A stretch of 64,000 nt of DNA from Promicromonospora iranensis (GCF_028994805.1 NZ_JAJQQP010000013.1:1-64000); one strand, 5' to 3'; positions 1-8,594 are shown, numbered from the stretch's first letter. The notes: generated by a model from the sequence alone, not told the origin. Numbers and translations are program-made.

Positions 1-2
1 TC

Positions 3-377
3 CGGGACGGAACGCTGGCCGACGTCTCCGTACCGGTACGCGGCTCCCGGCACGACTCGCGGGCCCTGGACGAGGTCGGATGGGCCGACCAGATCACCAC
101 CGCCCGGGCCCAGCGCGTGGTCGCGGTGCTGGCCGACACCGCCTACGTCAAGCACACCCGCCTGACGCCGCGCAAGAAGACCACCGGCATCCCGCGCAGC
201 ACCCAGGACAAGGCCTGGAACCAGCACATCGCCAGCCTCCGAGCACCGGTCGAACGCGCGATCGCCCTACTCAAACAGTGGAAGATCCTCTCAGCCGGCT
301 ACCGCGGCCGGCTGGCCGAACTACCAAGCATCATCCATATGATCACCAACCTGGAGTCCTACCGACTCTCGCGCTGA
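3..377 (+). CDS. IS5-type transposase, C-terminal part (cut by window edge)
   Basis: The reading frame is already open at the left edge of the window and runs to a TGA at 375-377, so only the C-terminal 124 residues are seen. The motif GSRHDSRAL, followed further on by VERAIALLK, is typical of the DDE_Tnp_4 catalytic domain of IS5-like transposases; the Glu of VERAI is the likely third catalytic residue. The GTG at 117 is internal, not the start. No terminal inverted repeat can be confirmed because the other end is outside the window. It begins a run of mobile-element debris that reaches the tRNA-Pro gene. Confidence 0.8.
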   Translation, partial: RDGTLADVSVPVRGSRHDSRALDEVGWADQITTARAQRVVAVLADTAYVKHTRLTPRKKTTGIPRSTQDKAWNQHIASLRAPVERAIALLKQWKILSAGYRGRLAELPSIIHMITNLESYRLSR

Positions 378-779
378 ATAGGGCTCTCAGTTCATCGACC
401 TCTGCGATCCACGCCAGCCTCCGAGAGGCGTCGGACATCCCTACCCGTGCCTCAAGCTGGCTACCTAGCCTCTTAGCGGCACGTGTGACGTGATGGCGAG
501 GTCGCAGGCCGCCGCCATGCCGGACTGCGGGCCACGTGCTGGAGCAATTGACGGATGTCACGGGCCGATGGGGTGGTGGTCATCGAGATTGGGGCTGTTG
601 CGCGGGCGGAACTGAGTGGGGGAGGGGCGTCTCTGGTCGGGGGTGGGCCAGACGTGGTGGCGGCGATTGTGTACCGCGTACTGCAGGTAGGCCTGTAGGT
701 CGTCGGGCGTAGACGATCCCCGCGAACCGGTCGCGATGAGTCAAGGCGTCCGTGGCGATGAAGGTCCTGTTGGGCCGGG
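378..779. other. Intergenic stretch, no recognisable gene
   Basis: This stretch follows the IS5-type transposase. Open frames on both strands are arginine/proline-rich and resemble no family I recognise. It probably contains the right end of the IS5-type element close to the stop codon, plus degraded sequence. I see no RNA gene or clear repeat in it. Confidence 0.5.
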
Positions 780-1063
780 GCTGGTCGACGGCCGCGTGCG
801 CGCCGCGCGGTGCGACCGTGCCGGTGGACTTGCCCCACGCGAGCGTCCCCTACCTGTGCGCCTTGGCGGTTTCTAGGTGCACCTTCGACCAGACCGGCGC
901 GTTCGGGTTCTCGATCCGGTCGCAGGTGCCCAGGACGTCGGGGATCACGCCCTGGCCGGATTCTGTGGTCGCGGCAGGACCCCGCCAGTGCGGTGAAGAA
1001 GCTATCGCCCTCGTCGAACACGACGACGAGGTGCCGGCCCACGGCCACCTGAGTGCTTCGCAT
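780..1063 (-). pseudogene. PPC (DUF296) domain protein remnant
   Basis: Starting from an ATG at 1063 on the minus strand, the translation reads HLVVVFDEGDSFFTAL, then CRDH. After a change of frame it reads DVLGTCDRIENPNAPVWSKVHL, given here as DVLGTCDR and NAPVWSKVHL. After another shift it reads a piece ending in STGTVAP. In this order the blocks match the start, middle and later part of the PPC (plants and prokaryotes conserved, DUF296) fold, which is often found in DNA-binding or regulatory proteins. At least two frameshifts or small deletions separate the blocks, so no functional protein is expected. The family call rests on motif memory only. Confidence 0.5.
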
Positions 1064-1224
1064 CGTCCGGACGTGCCGGGCGGGCACGCGCCCTCGTTCC
1101 CGGGACTCCGACTCTGCCCGGCGCGGGCCGGTCTCGCGACGGGCGCGCGAGGTCGTGGACCGAGGAACCAGCCGTGCAAACCAGCACAGATGCGACTCGG
1201 CGCATGTAGTGTCACCGTGTTCGA

Positions 1225-1264
1225 ACTGCCATACCCGTACTTATCGGACTGCCATACCCGTACT
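1225..1264 (+). repeat. Two direct copies of a 17-bp repeat upstream of a lipoprotein gene
   Basis: The 17-mer actgccatacccgtact occurs at 1225-1241 and again at 1248-1264, a 23-bp period of roughly two helical turns. It ends 12 bp before the GTG start at 1277 and next to its ribosome binding site. The position suits a tandem operator or duplicated promoter element, but no matching regulator is visible nearby. Confidence 0.7.
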
Positions 1265-1276
1265 GAGGAGGACAGC

Positions 1277-1777
1277 GTGAACCGCACCCCCGCGAGCTGG
1301 CAGCACGTCCCCGTCGCCCGCCGTCTGGCTTCCCTTGCCCTTGCCACCGGCCTCACCCTTGGCCTGGGTGGCACGCTCGCCGCGTGCTCGGGCCAGGACA
1401 TCGATGACACCGCCGACCAGGTGAAGGACGTCTCGGGCGAGGCGCGGGGTGTCGTCGACCAGGCGAGGCAGTCGATCGCCGACGCTCACGCGACGTTCGA
1501 GAACCTCGATGCCGAGGCGAGGGCCGAGACCGAGGTAGCCGTGGCCGAGGCCGACCAGGCGATCGACGACGCGCAGGCCGCATTGGAGAAGGCCGAGCAG
1601 GACGCGTCCGCGGAGGGCCAGCAGGCCGTTGCCGACGCGGAGCAGCAGGTGGACCAGGCCACGGCGCAGCTTGAGCAGGCCGAGGAGGCGGTGAGCGGTG
1701 ACGCCGCAGCCGCCCTCGATGACATCGGACAGAACCTCTCGGTGCTCGGCGCCGACCTGCGCGACGCCCAGGACTGA
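1277..1777 (+). CDS. Alanine-rich coiled-coil lipoprotein
   Basis: The 166-residue product begins at a GTG preceded by GAGGAGG at 1265-1271. It has a basic start, a hydrophobic segment (ASLALATGLTLGLGG) and a lipobox ending L-A-A-C at about residue 36, so it should be a diacylglyceryl-anchored surface lipoprotein. The mature part is almost entirely acidic, alanine- and glutamine-rich heptads predicted to form a long coiled coil, with no enzyme motif. The frame is open further upstream, to 752, but that part looks non-coding and lacks a ribosome binding site. The IS481-like element begins only 10 bp after its stop. Function is unknown; a structural or stress role in the envelope is possible. 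Confidence 0.75.
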   Translation: MNRTPASWQHVPVARRLASLALATGLTLGLGGTLAACSGQDIDDTADQVKDVSGEARGVVDQARQSIADAHATFENLDAEARAETEVAVAEADQAIDDAQAALEKAEQDASAEGQQAVADAEQQVDQATAQLEQAEEAVSGDAAAALDDIGQNLSVLGADLRDAQD

Positions 1778-1787
1778 CCCCTTCTGT

Positions 1788-2826
1788 CTAGGGTGTTGCT
1801 GGTCATGACGTTGGTGACGCCGGTCGTGAGTTTCACGGCTGGGGGCTGGTTCCCGACGGCGGTGTGGGGCCGATGGTAGTTGTAGTGGACGTTCCAGATC
1901 CCGAGCGCGTTCGCGCGTTCGGTCTCTGAGGTCCAGGTGCGGGCGTAGAGGAACTCCTCGGCCAGGATCCGTTGGTAGCGCTCGACCTTCCCGTTGTGGC
2001 GGGGCGTGTAGGGGCGGGTGCGCTGATGCCGGGAGGCGAACGCGCCCACGGTGCGCCCGAAGACGCTGGCGCGGTAGTTCGCACCGTTGTCGGTCACGAC
2101 CCGCACGATCCGGTTGATGCCGTGGGCGGCGAAGAACGCCCGGGCACGGGCGAAGAACGCAATGGTGGTGGCGGCCTTCTCGTCCGTGAGGTGCTCGGTG
2201 TAGGCCAGGCGGGAGAACCCGTCCACGGCGGAGTGCAGGTAGACGTACCCAGCTCGGGTGCCACGGGTCTTGGCGTCACGGGTCTTGGCGTCACGGGTCT
2301 TGGCGCGTTGGGCGGCCTTGTGCTGGTCCGATCCGCGCCCGTGGGCCCGCCATCCGCCGCCGTCCGGGATGCGTCCGACCTTCTTGACGTCCAGGTGGAC
2401 CATGTGGCCCGGGTAGCGGGCGATGATCCGCCGCGGCCGCCGGTTCGATTCCCCACCGGTGTCCAGGTGGCGGCGCCGGTTGATCCCGAGACGGTCGAAC
2501 CAGCGGCCCACGGTGCGCGCCGAGACCTGGTGGCCCTCGCTGGTGAGCTCGAGCGCGATCCGGGCCGCGGACCACTTCCGTTCGCGGCGCAGCGCCTCGA
2601 TCCGGTCCACGACCTCGAGCGGGGTCTGTGTGGGCGAGGTGTGCGGGACGCTGGCGCGGTCGTGCAGGCCGGCCTCACCGAGTCGGTCCTACCGGTTCTT
2701 CCACTTCGACAGGCAGGCGCGTGAGACACCGGCCTCGGCAGCGACATGAGCGATCGGACGCGACTGGCAGCGCTGGACCAGGCGCAGGCGGCCGGCAGGG
2801 GTCAGCGGGGCGTTAGCGTGGGTCAT
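1788..2826 (-). pseudogene. IS481-family transposase with amber codon and lost stop
   Basis: The gene starts at ATG 2826 (MTHANAPLTPAGR) and has an N-terminal HTH (VAAEAGVSRACLSKW), a second HTH (RKWSAARIALEL) and an rve/DDE core: HLDVKKV, VVTDNGANY and RHNGKVERYQ carry D, D and E. Two lesions break it. Codon 46 is TAG (2689-2691), where relatives have a Tyr codon in NRYDRLGEAG. Near the C-terminus one extra base in the terminal inverted repeat shifts the frame past the usual TAG at 1788-1790, so translation would run on antisense to the lipoprotein gene. Removing that base gives exactly 346 codons, which supports a single insertion. Confidence 0.85.
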
Positions 2827-2942
2827 GAAGGGGTAGGTCTTCCTCGGCTAGGACGGTTGGTCGCACTTCCATCCTGCCGCCAGGCCTACCCCTTCCTCAC
2901 ACCCGACCCCGCGTCACCAACGTCATGACCCGCAACACCTAG
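1788..2942. mobile_element. IS481-like insertion sequence, about 1155 bp, inactive
   Basis: Imperfect inverted repeats bound the element: ctagg-gtgttgctggtcatg at 1788 and its near complement ending at 2942. About 30 bp match, with one mismatch and one extra base at the left end. The single gene inside (minus strand) is a DDE/rve transposase. I could not find a convincing target-site duplication. The extra G in the left repeat matters because the transposase stop codon normally lies inside this repeat. Confidence 0.8.
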
Positions 2943-3139
2943 CCATCACACATCACCAGCCGGGCGACGGGGGTGGGTACGGGTCGAGAGACCCTGTAGT
3001 GGAGGGAGGGCTGCTTGTTCGATGCTGGTCTGCTGTCGAACCCGACAGGACACGGCAGAACCCGAACCAAGCTGGGTGCGGGGGACGGCTCACCTGCGCC
3101 GGAGGGGCCCTGACCCCGGTTCGTGGACACGGGGTTGGT

Positions 3140-4047
3140 TTATGCCGCGGTGGTGAGCGTAGTGGCTGCTGTGCTGTTCTCGTAGCCGACGGGGCTGGTG
3201 TAGTCGCACCAGGAGTGTCGGCGGCGGTTGTTGTAGCGAAGGATCCAGCGGAACACCTCACGGCGGCAGGTGGCCTCGTCCGGCCAGCAGGCCGCGTCCT
3301 GCAGGACCTCGCGTTTGAGGGTCGCGTTGAACGACTCCGCGAGAGCGTTGTCGGCCGAGGTGCCCACCGCTCCCATGGACTGCCTCACGCCCAGGGCCGT
3401 GCAGAGGTCGGCGTAGGCCTTGGAGGTGTAGACCGACCCGTGATCGCTGTGGAAGACCGCCCCGGTCAGCGATCCACGGGTCGCAGCGGCGGCTTTGAGC
3501 GCGTCGGTGACGAGCTCGGTGCGCATGTGGTCGGCGATCGCCCAGCCGACCAGGCGTCGGCTGTAGCAGTCGATCACGGTGGCCAGGTACAGGTTCCCGC
3601 CGCCCGCGGCCGGACTGATCGGTAGGTAGGCGATGTCGCCGACGTAACGCTGGTTCGGTGCCTGAGCGGTGAAGTCCCGCTGCAGCAGGTCCGGCACGAC
3701 CTGGTCGGCCGGTTCAGGCACGGTGGTGCGGACCTTGCGTCTCTTGACGTAGCCGGCGATACCGGCAGCGCGCATCACCCGTGCGACCCGTTGTGGTTGA
3801 CCCGCTCCCCGGCCGAGGCGCCGTCGTTGAGCTCTGCGGTCACTCGTGGTGCGCCGACGGTGTTGTCAGCTGCGTGGACCCCGCGGATCCGTGCGGCCAG
3901 GGCCGCGTCCGCGGCAGCGCGTTCGGCCCGCACGGGCGAGGACACCTTCCAGGCGTAGTAGGACGAACGCTCGATCTCGACGAGCTCGCACAGTCGCTTC
4001 ACCTCGAAGGTGTTGCAGTTGTCGGCAACGAACTGGAAGCGACTCAC
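3140..4047 (-). pseudogene. IS3-family transposase OrfB, frameshifted
   Basis: OrfB starts at GTG 4047, overlapping the end of orfA. It has the HTH_21 region (KRLCELVEIERSSYYAW), then an rve core with the DDE residues in YVGDIAYL, VFHSDHGSVY and NALAESFNATLK. Near 3790 the frame breaks: after GERVNHN it continues GSHG-stop, while the next frame resumes at MRAAGIAGYVKRRK. Inserting one C there restores HNRVARVMRA, and the total length (908 nt + 1) then becomes exactly 303 codons. One base deletion therefore explains the break. The rest of the protein looks intact. Confidence 0.85.
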
Positions 4048-4427
4048 CAGCGCGTCTCCCCGGCGAAATACTTCGCCGCTTTCTGCAGGATCTCCCGCTC
4101 GGTGGCCAGCTTCGTCGTCTCCGCCCGCAAGGCTGCGTTCTCCGCCTCGAGCCGGGCGATCTTCTGCTCCGGTGTCTCATCCGCAGGCGCCGTGGCACTG
4201 GCCGGCACCCCACTGGAACGCGCCGTGGTGGACCGCAGCGGGCTCGAGGTCCGTGTGCCGTCCGGCGCGGTCTTCTTGCCCGTCCCGTACGTATCGAGCC
4301 AGTCTTGCAACGTGCCGCGCACGATACCGAGGTCCTCGGCGATACCGCGGACCGTGGCACCCGGCGTGGACTCATACAAGTCCACGGCCTGGCGACGAAA
4401 CTCCTCGGAGTAGTTCTTCCTGGCCAT
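4044..4427 (-). CDS. IS3-family transposase OrfA (HTH)
   Basis: This 127-residue protein begins MARKNYSEEFRRQAVDLY and continues with a helix-turn-helix (VRGIAEDLGIVRGTLQDW, residues about 25-45), the DNA-binding module of IS3-family OrfA proteins. A Ser/Thr/Ala-rich linker leads to a leucine-zipper segment (IARLEAENAALRAE, residues about 92-110) used for multimerisation. In this family OrfA is joined to OrfB by programmed -1 frameshifting. Here the two frames overlap by four bases at 4044-4047. OrfA itself looks intact. Confidence 0.88.
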   Translation of the reverse strand: MARKNYSEEFRRQAVDLYESTPGATVRGIAEDLGIVRGTLQDWLDTYGTGKKTAPDGTRTSSPLRSTTARSSGVPASATAPADETPEQKIARLEAENAALRAETTKLATEREILQKAAKYFAGETRW

Positions 4428-4558
4428 AGTTCCTGATCATCTCGCTTCCCCAGCAGATGCTGGAATCAGCGTGTCCAAGAAGCAGGGTCAGGCCCCCCTG
4501 CGCCGGAGTGCTCAATGTGGAGAGTAAATGGAGAGCGGTTCAAGTCTCGGAAACCCTT

Positions 4559-4590
4559 CAGGCCCGGGATTCGTTGGAATCCCGGGCCTG
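4559..4590 (-). terminator. Strong hairpin terminator after tRNA-Pro
   Basis: A perfect 14-bp stem (caggcccgggattc, 4559-4572, with its complement at 4577-4590) closes a 4-nt loop. It begins six bases past the 3' end of the minus-strand tRNA gene, so it is the expected tRNA terminator. There is no long T tract, as is usual in high-GC actinobacteria. Confidence 0.8.
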
Positions 4591-4595
4591 ATCTG

Positions 4596-4669
<74 letters not shown>

Positions 4670-4955
4670 CGGTGGTGTTTCGAGCATGCTCGACACTACC
4701 GGTTTTGGCCCCTTGGGGCCGACGGAAATACTACCCCAACTCGAGCCCGGTGCCCGACCAGGAGGGGTCGAATCGCCAGCCGCGTCCCAGATCACAGTCC
4801 CCGGCGGCCGCGACGGCGCCCATGCAGGCATGTCCGAGCAGCCCGGCGCGACCAGGTCGAGGACGAGCGCGGGTCTCTGCTCCGGATGGCGCGCCATGGA
4901 GCGAGCACAGGTGCGCGACGGCGCACCAAGGAGGGCGAGGTCCTGGCGGCCCGGG
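4670..4955. other. tRNA promoter region and unassigned sequence
   Basis: The part next to the tRNA (4670-4740) should hold its promoter, reading leftward. It includes a small GGCCCC/GGGGCC hairpin around 4709-4722. The rest, up to the racemase stop at 4956, has only arginine-rich chance frames; I recognise no gene. Confidence 0.4.
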
Positions 4956-5828
4956 TCAGGAGAGCCCCGCACGGAGCCGGCGTCCCGCACGCAGCACCGT
5001 CGCCCGGGCGAGCTCGTCGAGCGCGTCCACGAGAACGACGTCGGGCAGGCGATCGGGAGGTGTCGCCTCCGCCGCGACGGACAGCTCCGTGCAGCCCAGG
5101 ACGATCGCGTCCGCACCACGGAGGCGCAGACCGGCGATGGCCTCGTCCAGCGCGCTCAGGTCTCCGCCGCGGCCCGCCTTCACGTCGTCGTAGATCAGGG
5201 ACGTCACCGTCGCCTGGTCGGCGACGTCCGGCACGAGGGTCTTGATGCCGCGGGCGTTGAAGGCGTCCAGGTAGACGCCCGACGCGATGGTCCCCTCCGT
5301 CGCGAGGAGCCCGACCGCCTCCGGCCGCGGCCCGCTGAGGCGGCCGGTCCAGACGTCGTGCGACAGCACCGCGGACACCGTCACGTCGACCGCGGACAGC
5401 AGCGGGACCGGCGTCGCCGCGCCGATCGTGCCGGCGAAAGCATGCGCCGTGTTGCACGGCAGCACGAGGAAGTCCGCCCCGGCCCCGGCGAGCCGCCGTG
5501 CATCGGCGGCGAGCACGGGCCCCGGGTCGTCGGCGGAACGTCCCAGCACGAACGCCGTGCGGTCGGGGACGGTCGCGTGCTGCAGCACGATCATGTCGAC
5601 GTGGTCCTGGTCGCGCGCGGCCTCGGTGATGCGGACGACACGCTCCATGAACAGGACCGTTGCGAGCGGCCCGACCCCGCCCAGCACGCCGACGAGCGCG
5701 CCCGAGGCCCCGGTCGAGGAGCCGGCCGATGCCCCGGCGCCGGGCGTGCCGACGTCAGGCAACCTCGCGCTCCTCGGCCGAGACCGTCTCCACCGACCTG
5801 GGCGGCCCGGGCTCCTCGGGCGCCGCAC
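4956..5828 (-). CDS. Aspartate/glutamate racemase
   Basis: The product belongs to the PLP-independent Asp/Glu racemase family, which interconverts L- and D-Asp (or Glu) using two cysteines. VGVLGGVGPLAT is the N-terminal motif; the catalytic cysteines are in VLPCNTAHAF (about residue 123) and VLGCTELSV (about 247). The gene follows the ATP-grasp ligase directly. The ATG at 5828 would overlap that gene by 73 nt and add about 45 residues of odd composition. The only other in-frame candidate, GTG at 5687, starts inside the conserved motif. The true start is therefore uncertain. The likely job is to supply D-Asp (or D-Glu) to the ligase for the peptidoglycan cross-bridge. Confidence 0.85.
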   Translation of the reverse strand: MRRPRSPGRPGRWRRSRPRSARLPDVGTPGAGASAGSSTGASGALVGVLGGVGPLATVLFMERVVRITEAARDQDHVDMIVLQHATVPDRTAFVLGRSADDPGPVLAADARRLAGAGADFLVLPCNTAHAFAGTIGAATPVPLLSAVDVTVSAVLSHDVWTGRLSGPRPEAVGLLATEGTIASGVYLDAFNARGIKTLVPDVADQATVTSLIYDDVKAGRGGDLSALDEAIAGLRLRGADAIVLGCTELSVAAEATPPDRLPDVVLVDALDELARATVLRAGRRLRAGLS

Positions 5829-7023
5829 CCGGGTCCTGCACCGGGTGGTACTGCGCGAACTTGCGCACCTGGTTCAGCTCGGCGAGCCGCACCCAGGTGT
5901 CGCGGCGGGGCGAGAGGTCCCGCCGGTACTTCAGCGGGTGCACGACGCGGGCGCGACGCACGGCGGCGCGCACCGCGTCGTCCCCCACGTACTTGTCCAG
6001 GAGGAAGCCCGGGACGATCCGGTACAGCACCTCCGACGGCTCCATGAGCGGCCAGCGCCCGGTGAGGTGGTCGGCCATCCAGAAGGCGGCGGGGTTCAGC
6101 CCGCTCGCGGTCAGGTAGTAGTTCGACCGTCCGGTGCGCGGGTTCAGCTCCAGGAAGTGCCCGACGCCGGTCCGCGGGTCCACCTTCACGTCGAAGTTCG
6201 CGAACCCGGTCCAGCCCAGATGCTCCACGAGCCGGCGGGCGTCGGCCTCGACCTGCGGGAGCGGACCGGTGAGGATCGCGGCCGGGTTCCCCAGCGTCCC
6301 GGGCGTGTGCTCCTCGAGCAGCACGTGACCGCCCCATGCCATGCGCACGCTGCCCGTCCGGTCGGAGTACGTGGTCATGATCCGCATCTGCGAGTCGTCG
6401 CCGGGAACGTACTCCTGGATGATCATCGGCCGCCGGTAGCCCGCGCCCCCGGCCGCCCGCAGGAGCGCGGCCAGCTCGTCGCGGTCCCGCACCAGGTGCA
6501 CCTTGGCCTTGCCGCGGAACGAGACCTGCTGCCACGCCGTGTTGTCGCCGGGCTTGGCGATCACCGGATAGCTCAGGTCGAGGTCGCCGACGGGCTCCCC
6601 GCCGTCGCGCACCTCCGTACGCGGGTGCGGGACGCCGATCTCGTGGCACAGCTCGGAGAACCGCCGCTTGTCCATGACGTGATCGAGCAGATCGACGGAC
6701 GGGTACGGGACGACCGCGACGTCCTCCAGGCGCGCGCGATGCTCCGCGAGCGCCCGCACGTACCAGTCCACGCAGGTGAGCGCGATGACCGGGCCGGGAG
6801 TGGCCGCGGCGACCCGTCGGATCAGCTCGACCATGACGCTCGGGTCGTCGAGTCGTGGTTCGACGACGTTGTCGATGATGGTGGAGTGCGCGACGTTGGG
6901 CGTCGGGCGGATGGACACGACGGTCGACCGGACGCCGTGCCGCTCGTGGAAGGCGCGGGCGAGGCTGTAGGCACCGGCGTCGCCACCGAGGATGACCGGG
7001 TGGATCGCTGCGTTGTTCCCCAT
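5755..7023 (-). CDS. ATP-grasp ligase, probable D-aspartate (D-amino acid) peptidoglycan ligase
   Basis: This 422-residue protein is an ATP-grasp carboxylate-amine ligase. PVILGGDAGAYSLARAFHE opens the preATP-grasp fold. VIAKPGDN and MIIQEYVPGDDSQMR belong to the nucleotide-binding lobes, and VKVDPRTG with FLELNPRTGRSN carries the metal-binding Glu/Asn. The architecture resembles the D-aspartate ligase Asl(fm) of Enterococcus faecium, which adds D-Asp to the lysine side chain of the cell-wall precursor. Pairing with an Asp/Glu racemase just downstream supports that role, as do the D-Asp or D-Glu A4-type cross-bridges known in Cellulomonadaceae and relatives. The exact amino acid cannot be decided from sequence. 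The protein is predicted cytoplasmic. Confidence 0.8.
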   Translation of the reverse strand: MGNNAAIHPVILGGDAGAYSLARAFHERHGVRSTVVSIRPTPNVAHSTIIDNVVEPRLDDPSVMVELIRRVAAATPGPVIALTCVDWYVRALAEHRARLEDVAVVPYPSVDLLDHVMDKRRFSELCHEIGVPHPRTEVRDGGEPVGDLDLSYPVIAKPGDNTAWQQVSFRGKAKVHLVRDRDELAALLRAAGGAGYRRPMIIQEYVPGDDSQMRIMTTYSDRTGSVRMAWGGHVLLEEHTPGTLGNPAAILTGPLPQVEADARRLVEHLGWTGFANFDVKVDPRTGVGHFLELNPRTGRSNYYLTASGLNPAAFWMADHLTGRWPLMEPSEVLYRIVPGFLLDKYVGDDAVRAAVRRARVVHPLKYRRDLSPRRDTWVRLAELNQVRKFAQYHPVQDPGAAPEEPGPPRSVETVSAEEREVA

Positions 7024-7130
7024 GCCACGTAAGACGGGCGGAGCATGCGGAAGGTTGTGTCACAGAGCGGGTGAACTGGAAAATTGGGGCGCAGGCACCG
7101 GTCGACGGACGCCGACCGGTGCCCGCGAGG

Positions 7131-8594
7131 TCAGCCCCGGCGCCAGAGCTGGGCGTCGGTGCCGTTGCAGGTGTACATCGACAGGCGTGCGCCGTTCGCG
7201 GTGTCCCACTCGTAGTTGTCCAGGCAGAGTCCGCTGGTCCGGTTGCGGAGGGAGAACCAGCCGGTGCCCCGGTCGATGATCGACCAGTCCTGGTTGGTGC
7301 CGCCGTTGCAGGTCCAGAGGCCGACGTCGGCGTTGAGCGCCGCCGAGCCGTTCAGGTTGTCCAGGCACTTGCCCGCATGGAGGTTCTTGATGCGGTAGTG
7401 CCCGCCGACGTAGCTGAGCTCCCACTTCTGGGCCGCGGCGGTGCTGCAGGTGTAGAGCCTGACCGGCGCGCCGTCGGCCGTGTTCCAGTCGTAGTCGTCG
7501 ACGCACTTGTCGCTGTGCCGCCCACGGATCCCGGGTTGCCCCGAGCCGGTCGCCTGGGGCTGGCCGAAGAAGGGGTAGCCGTCCGCCGCCCAGTACAGCT
7601 GCTGGGCCCGGGTGTGCCGGTTGGGATCCGTCAGGGCGTCCGGCGTCGGCGTCGCGTAGTCACGCGCGTGGTAGACGAGGAGGTCCGTCACGCCGTCCTC
7701 GGCGACGGTGAAGCTGCCGTGACCGGGGCCGTAGGAGCCGTTCGCCGTCTGGAAGACGGGTGTTGACCGCTTGGTCCACGAGGACGCGGACAGCAGGTTG
7801 GCGGACGCCGAGGCGGAGACCAGGCCGAGCTTGTACCGGGAGTCGGTGGCGGACGCGGAGTACGCGATGAAGACGCGACCGTTCTTCACGATCGGTGACG
7901 GGCCCTCGACCACGCCCGCGACGCCCTCCATCTCCCACGCGTGGGTGGGCCGGGCGATCTCGACGGTCGATGCGGTGTCGATGGTCGTCGGCGACGTCAT
8001 CCGCGCCAGGTACATGTGGCTGTTGTAGCTCGTGCTGGGGCTGTCCTGCGCCCACGCGAAGTACCGGGTGCCGTTCAGGGTGAACGACGCCGGGTCGAGC
8101 TGGAACGAGTCCCACCCCGTCGTCATGCGCTGCGGTGCCGACCACGTGCCCGTCGTCGGGTTCGCCGAGGTGTTGCGTATCGAGTACAGGCGCTGGGCGA
8201 ACCGTGACGTGCTGGGCGACGCCGAGAAGTACATGTACCAGGCGCCGTCGACGTACTGGATGTTGGGCGCCCAGATCCAGCCGCTCAGGGCGCCGCTGGA
8301 CGGCGCCGTGAACGCGGTGACCGGCGTGGCGGAGCCGAGGCCCGCGAGAGTTCGTGACCGGCGCAGCTCGACGCGCTTGTAGTCCGGCACGGAGGCCGTC
8401 ATGTAGTAGTAGCCGTCGGTGTGCTTGTGGATCGCCGTGTCGGCACGCTGCTGCACGATCGGGTTCGGCACGTCGATGAACTGGGCGGACGCCGGGGCGG
8501 CGGGCACGAGGGTGAGGGCCAGGACGGCGGCGGCGCCGGCCGCGAGGATTCTGCGGCTCAGCCGGGGCAGCAGGACGGCAAGGGGTGGGGGCAC
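7131..8594 (-). CDS. Secreted GH43 arabinofuranosidase-type enzyme with CBM13 lectin domain
   Basis: A signal peptide ends near APASA-QF (about residue 38). The GH43 five-blade propeller follows (about 40-345), with the expected acids in QRADTAIHKH (base Asp), QLDPASF (Asp) and VVEGPSPI (acid Glu). Residues about 350-487 form a ricin-B/CBM13 trefoil with three QxW signatures (AQKWEL, NQDWSI, AQLWRR). Such enzymes remove arabinose or xylose from plant arabinan or arabinoxylan outside the cell. The GTG start at 8594 is preceded by AAAGGAG. A LacI-type palindrome lies at 8620-8633 in the leader. The substrate within GH43 is not settled by motif reading. Confidence 0.9.
   Translation of the reverse strand: MPPPLAVLLPRLSRRILAAGAAAVLALTLVPAAPASAQFIDVPNPIVQQRADTAIHKHTDGYYYMTASVPDYKRVELRRSRTLAGLGSATPVTAFTAPSSGALSGWIWAPNIQYVDGAWYMYFSASPSTSRFAQRLYSIRNTSANPTTGTWSAPQRMTTGWDSFQLDPASFTLNGTRYFAWAQDSPSTSYNSHMYLARMTSPTTIDTASTVEIARPTHAWEMEGVAGVVEGPSPIVKNGRVFIAYSASATDSRYKLGLVSASASANLLSASSWTKRSTPVFQTANGSYGPGHGSFTVAEDGVTDLLVYHARDYATPTPDALTDPNRHTRAQQLYWAADGYPFFGQPQATGSGQPGIRGRHSDKCVDDYDWNTADGAPVRLYTCSTAAAQKWELSYVGGHYRIKNLHAGKCLDNLNGSAALNADVGLWTCNGGTNQDWSIIDRGTGWFSLRNRTSGLCLDNYEWDTANGARLSMYTCNGTDAQLWRRG

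Larger units (their letters stand above)
3111..4490. mobile_element. IS3-family insertion sequence, about 1380 bp
   Basis: The ends are TGACCCCGGTTCGTGGACAC (3111-3130) and the inverse of TGACCCTGCTTCTTGGACAC (4471-4490), giving 20-bp imperfect inverted repeats with the TG...CA termini usual in IS3 elements. Both sides are flanked by GGCCC (3106-3110 and 4491-4495), a plausible 5-bp target duplication. Inside are orfA and orfB on the minus strand. OrfB carries a frameshift, so the copy is probably immobile by itself. Confidence 0.85.

Noticed and set aside
752-1276. Upstream extension of the lipoprotein frame
   Set aside because: It would bury the signal peptide and lipobox inside the protein; GTG 1277 with GAGGAGG is the natural start.
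3093-4508. A 12-bp direct repeat cctgcgccggag outside both ends of the IS3 element as its target duplication
   Set aside because: The copies are not adjacent to the inverted repeats at equal distance; the 5-bp GGCCC immediately at both ends fits better.
4680-4955. Coding gene between the tRNA and the racemase
   Set aside because: Frames are Arg/Pro-rich with no ribosome binding site or recognised motif.
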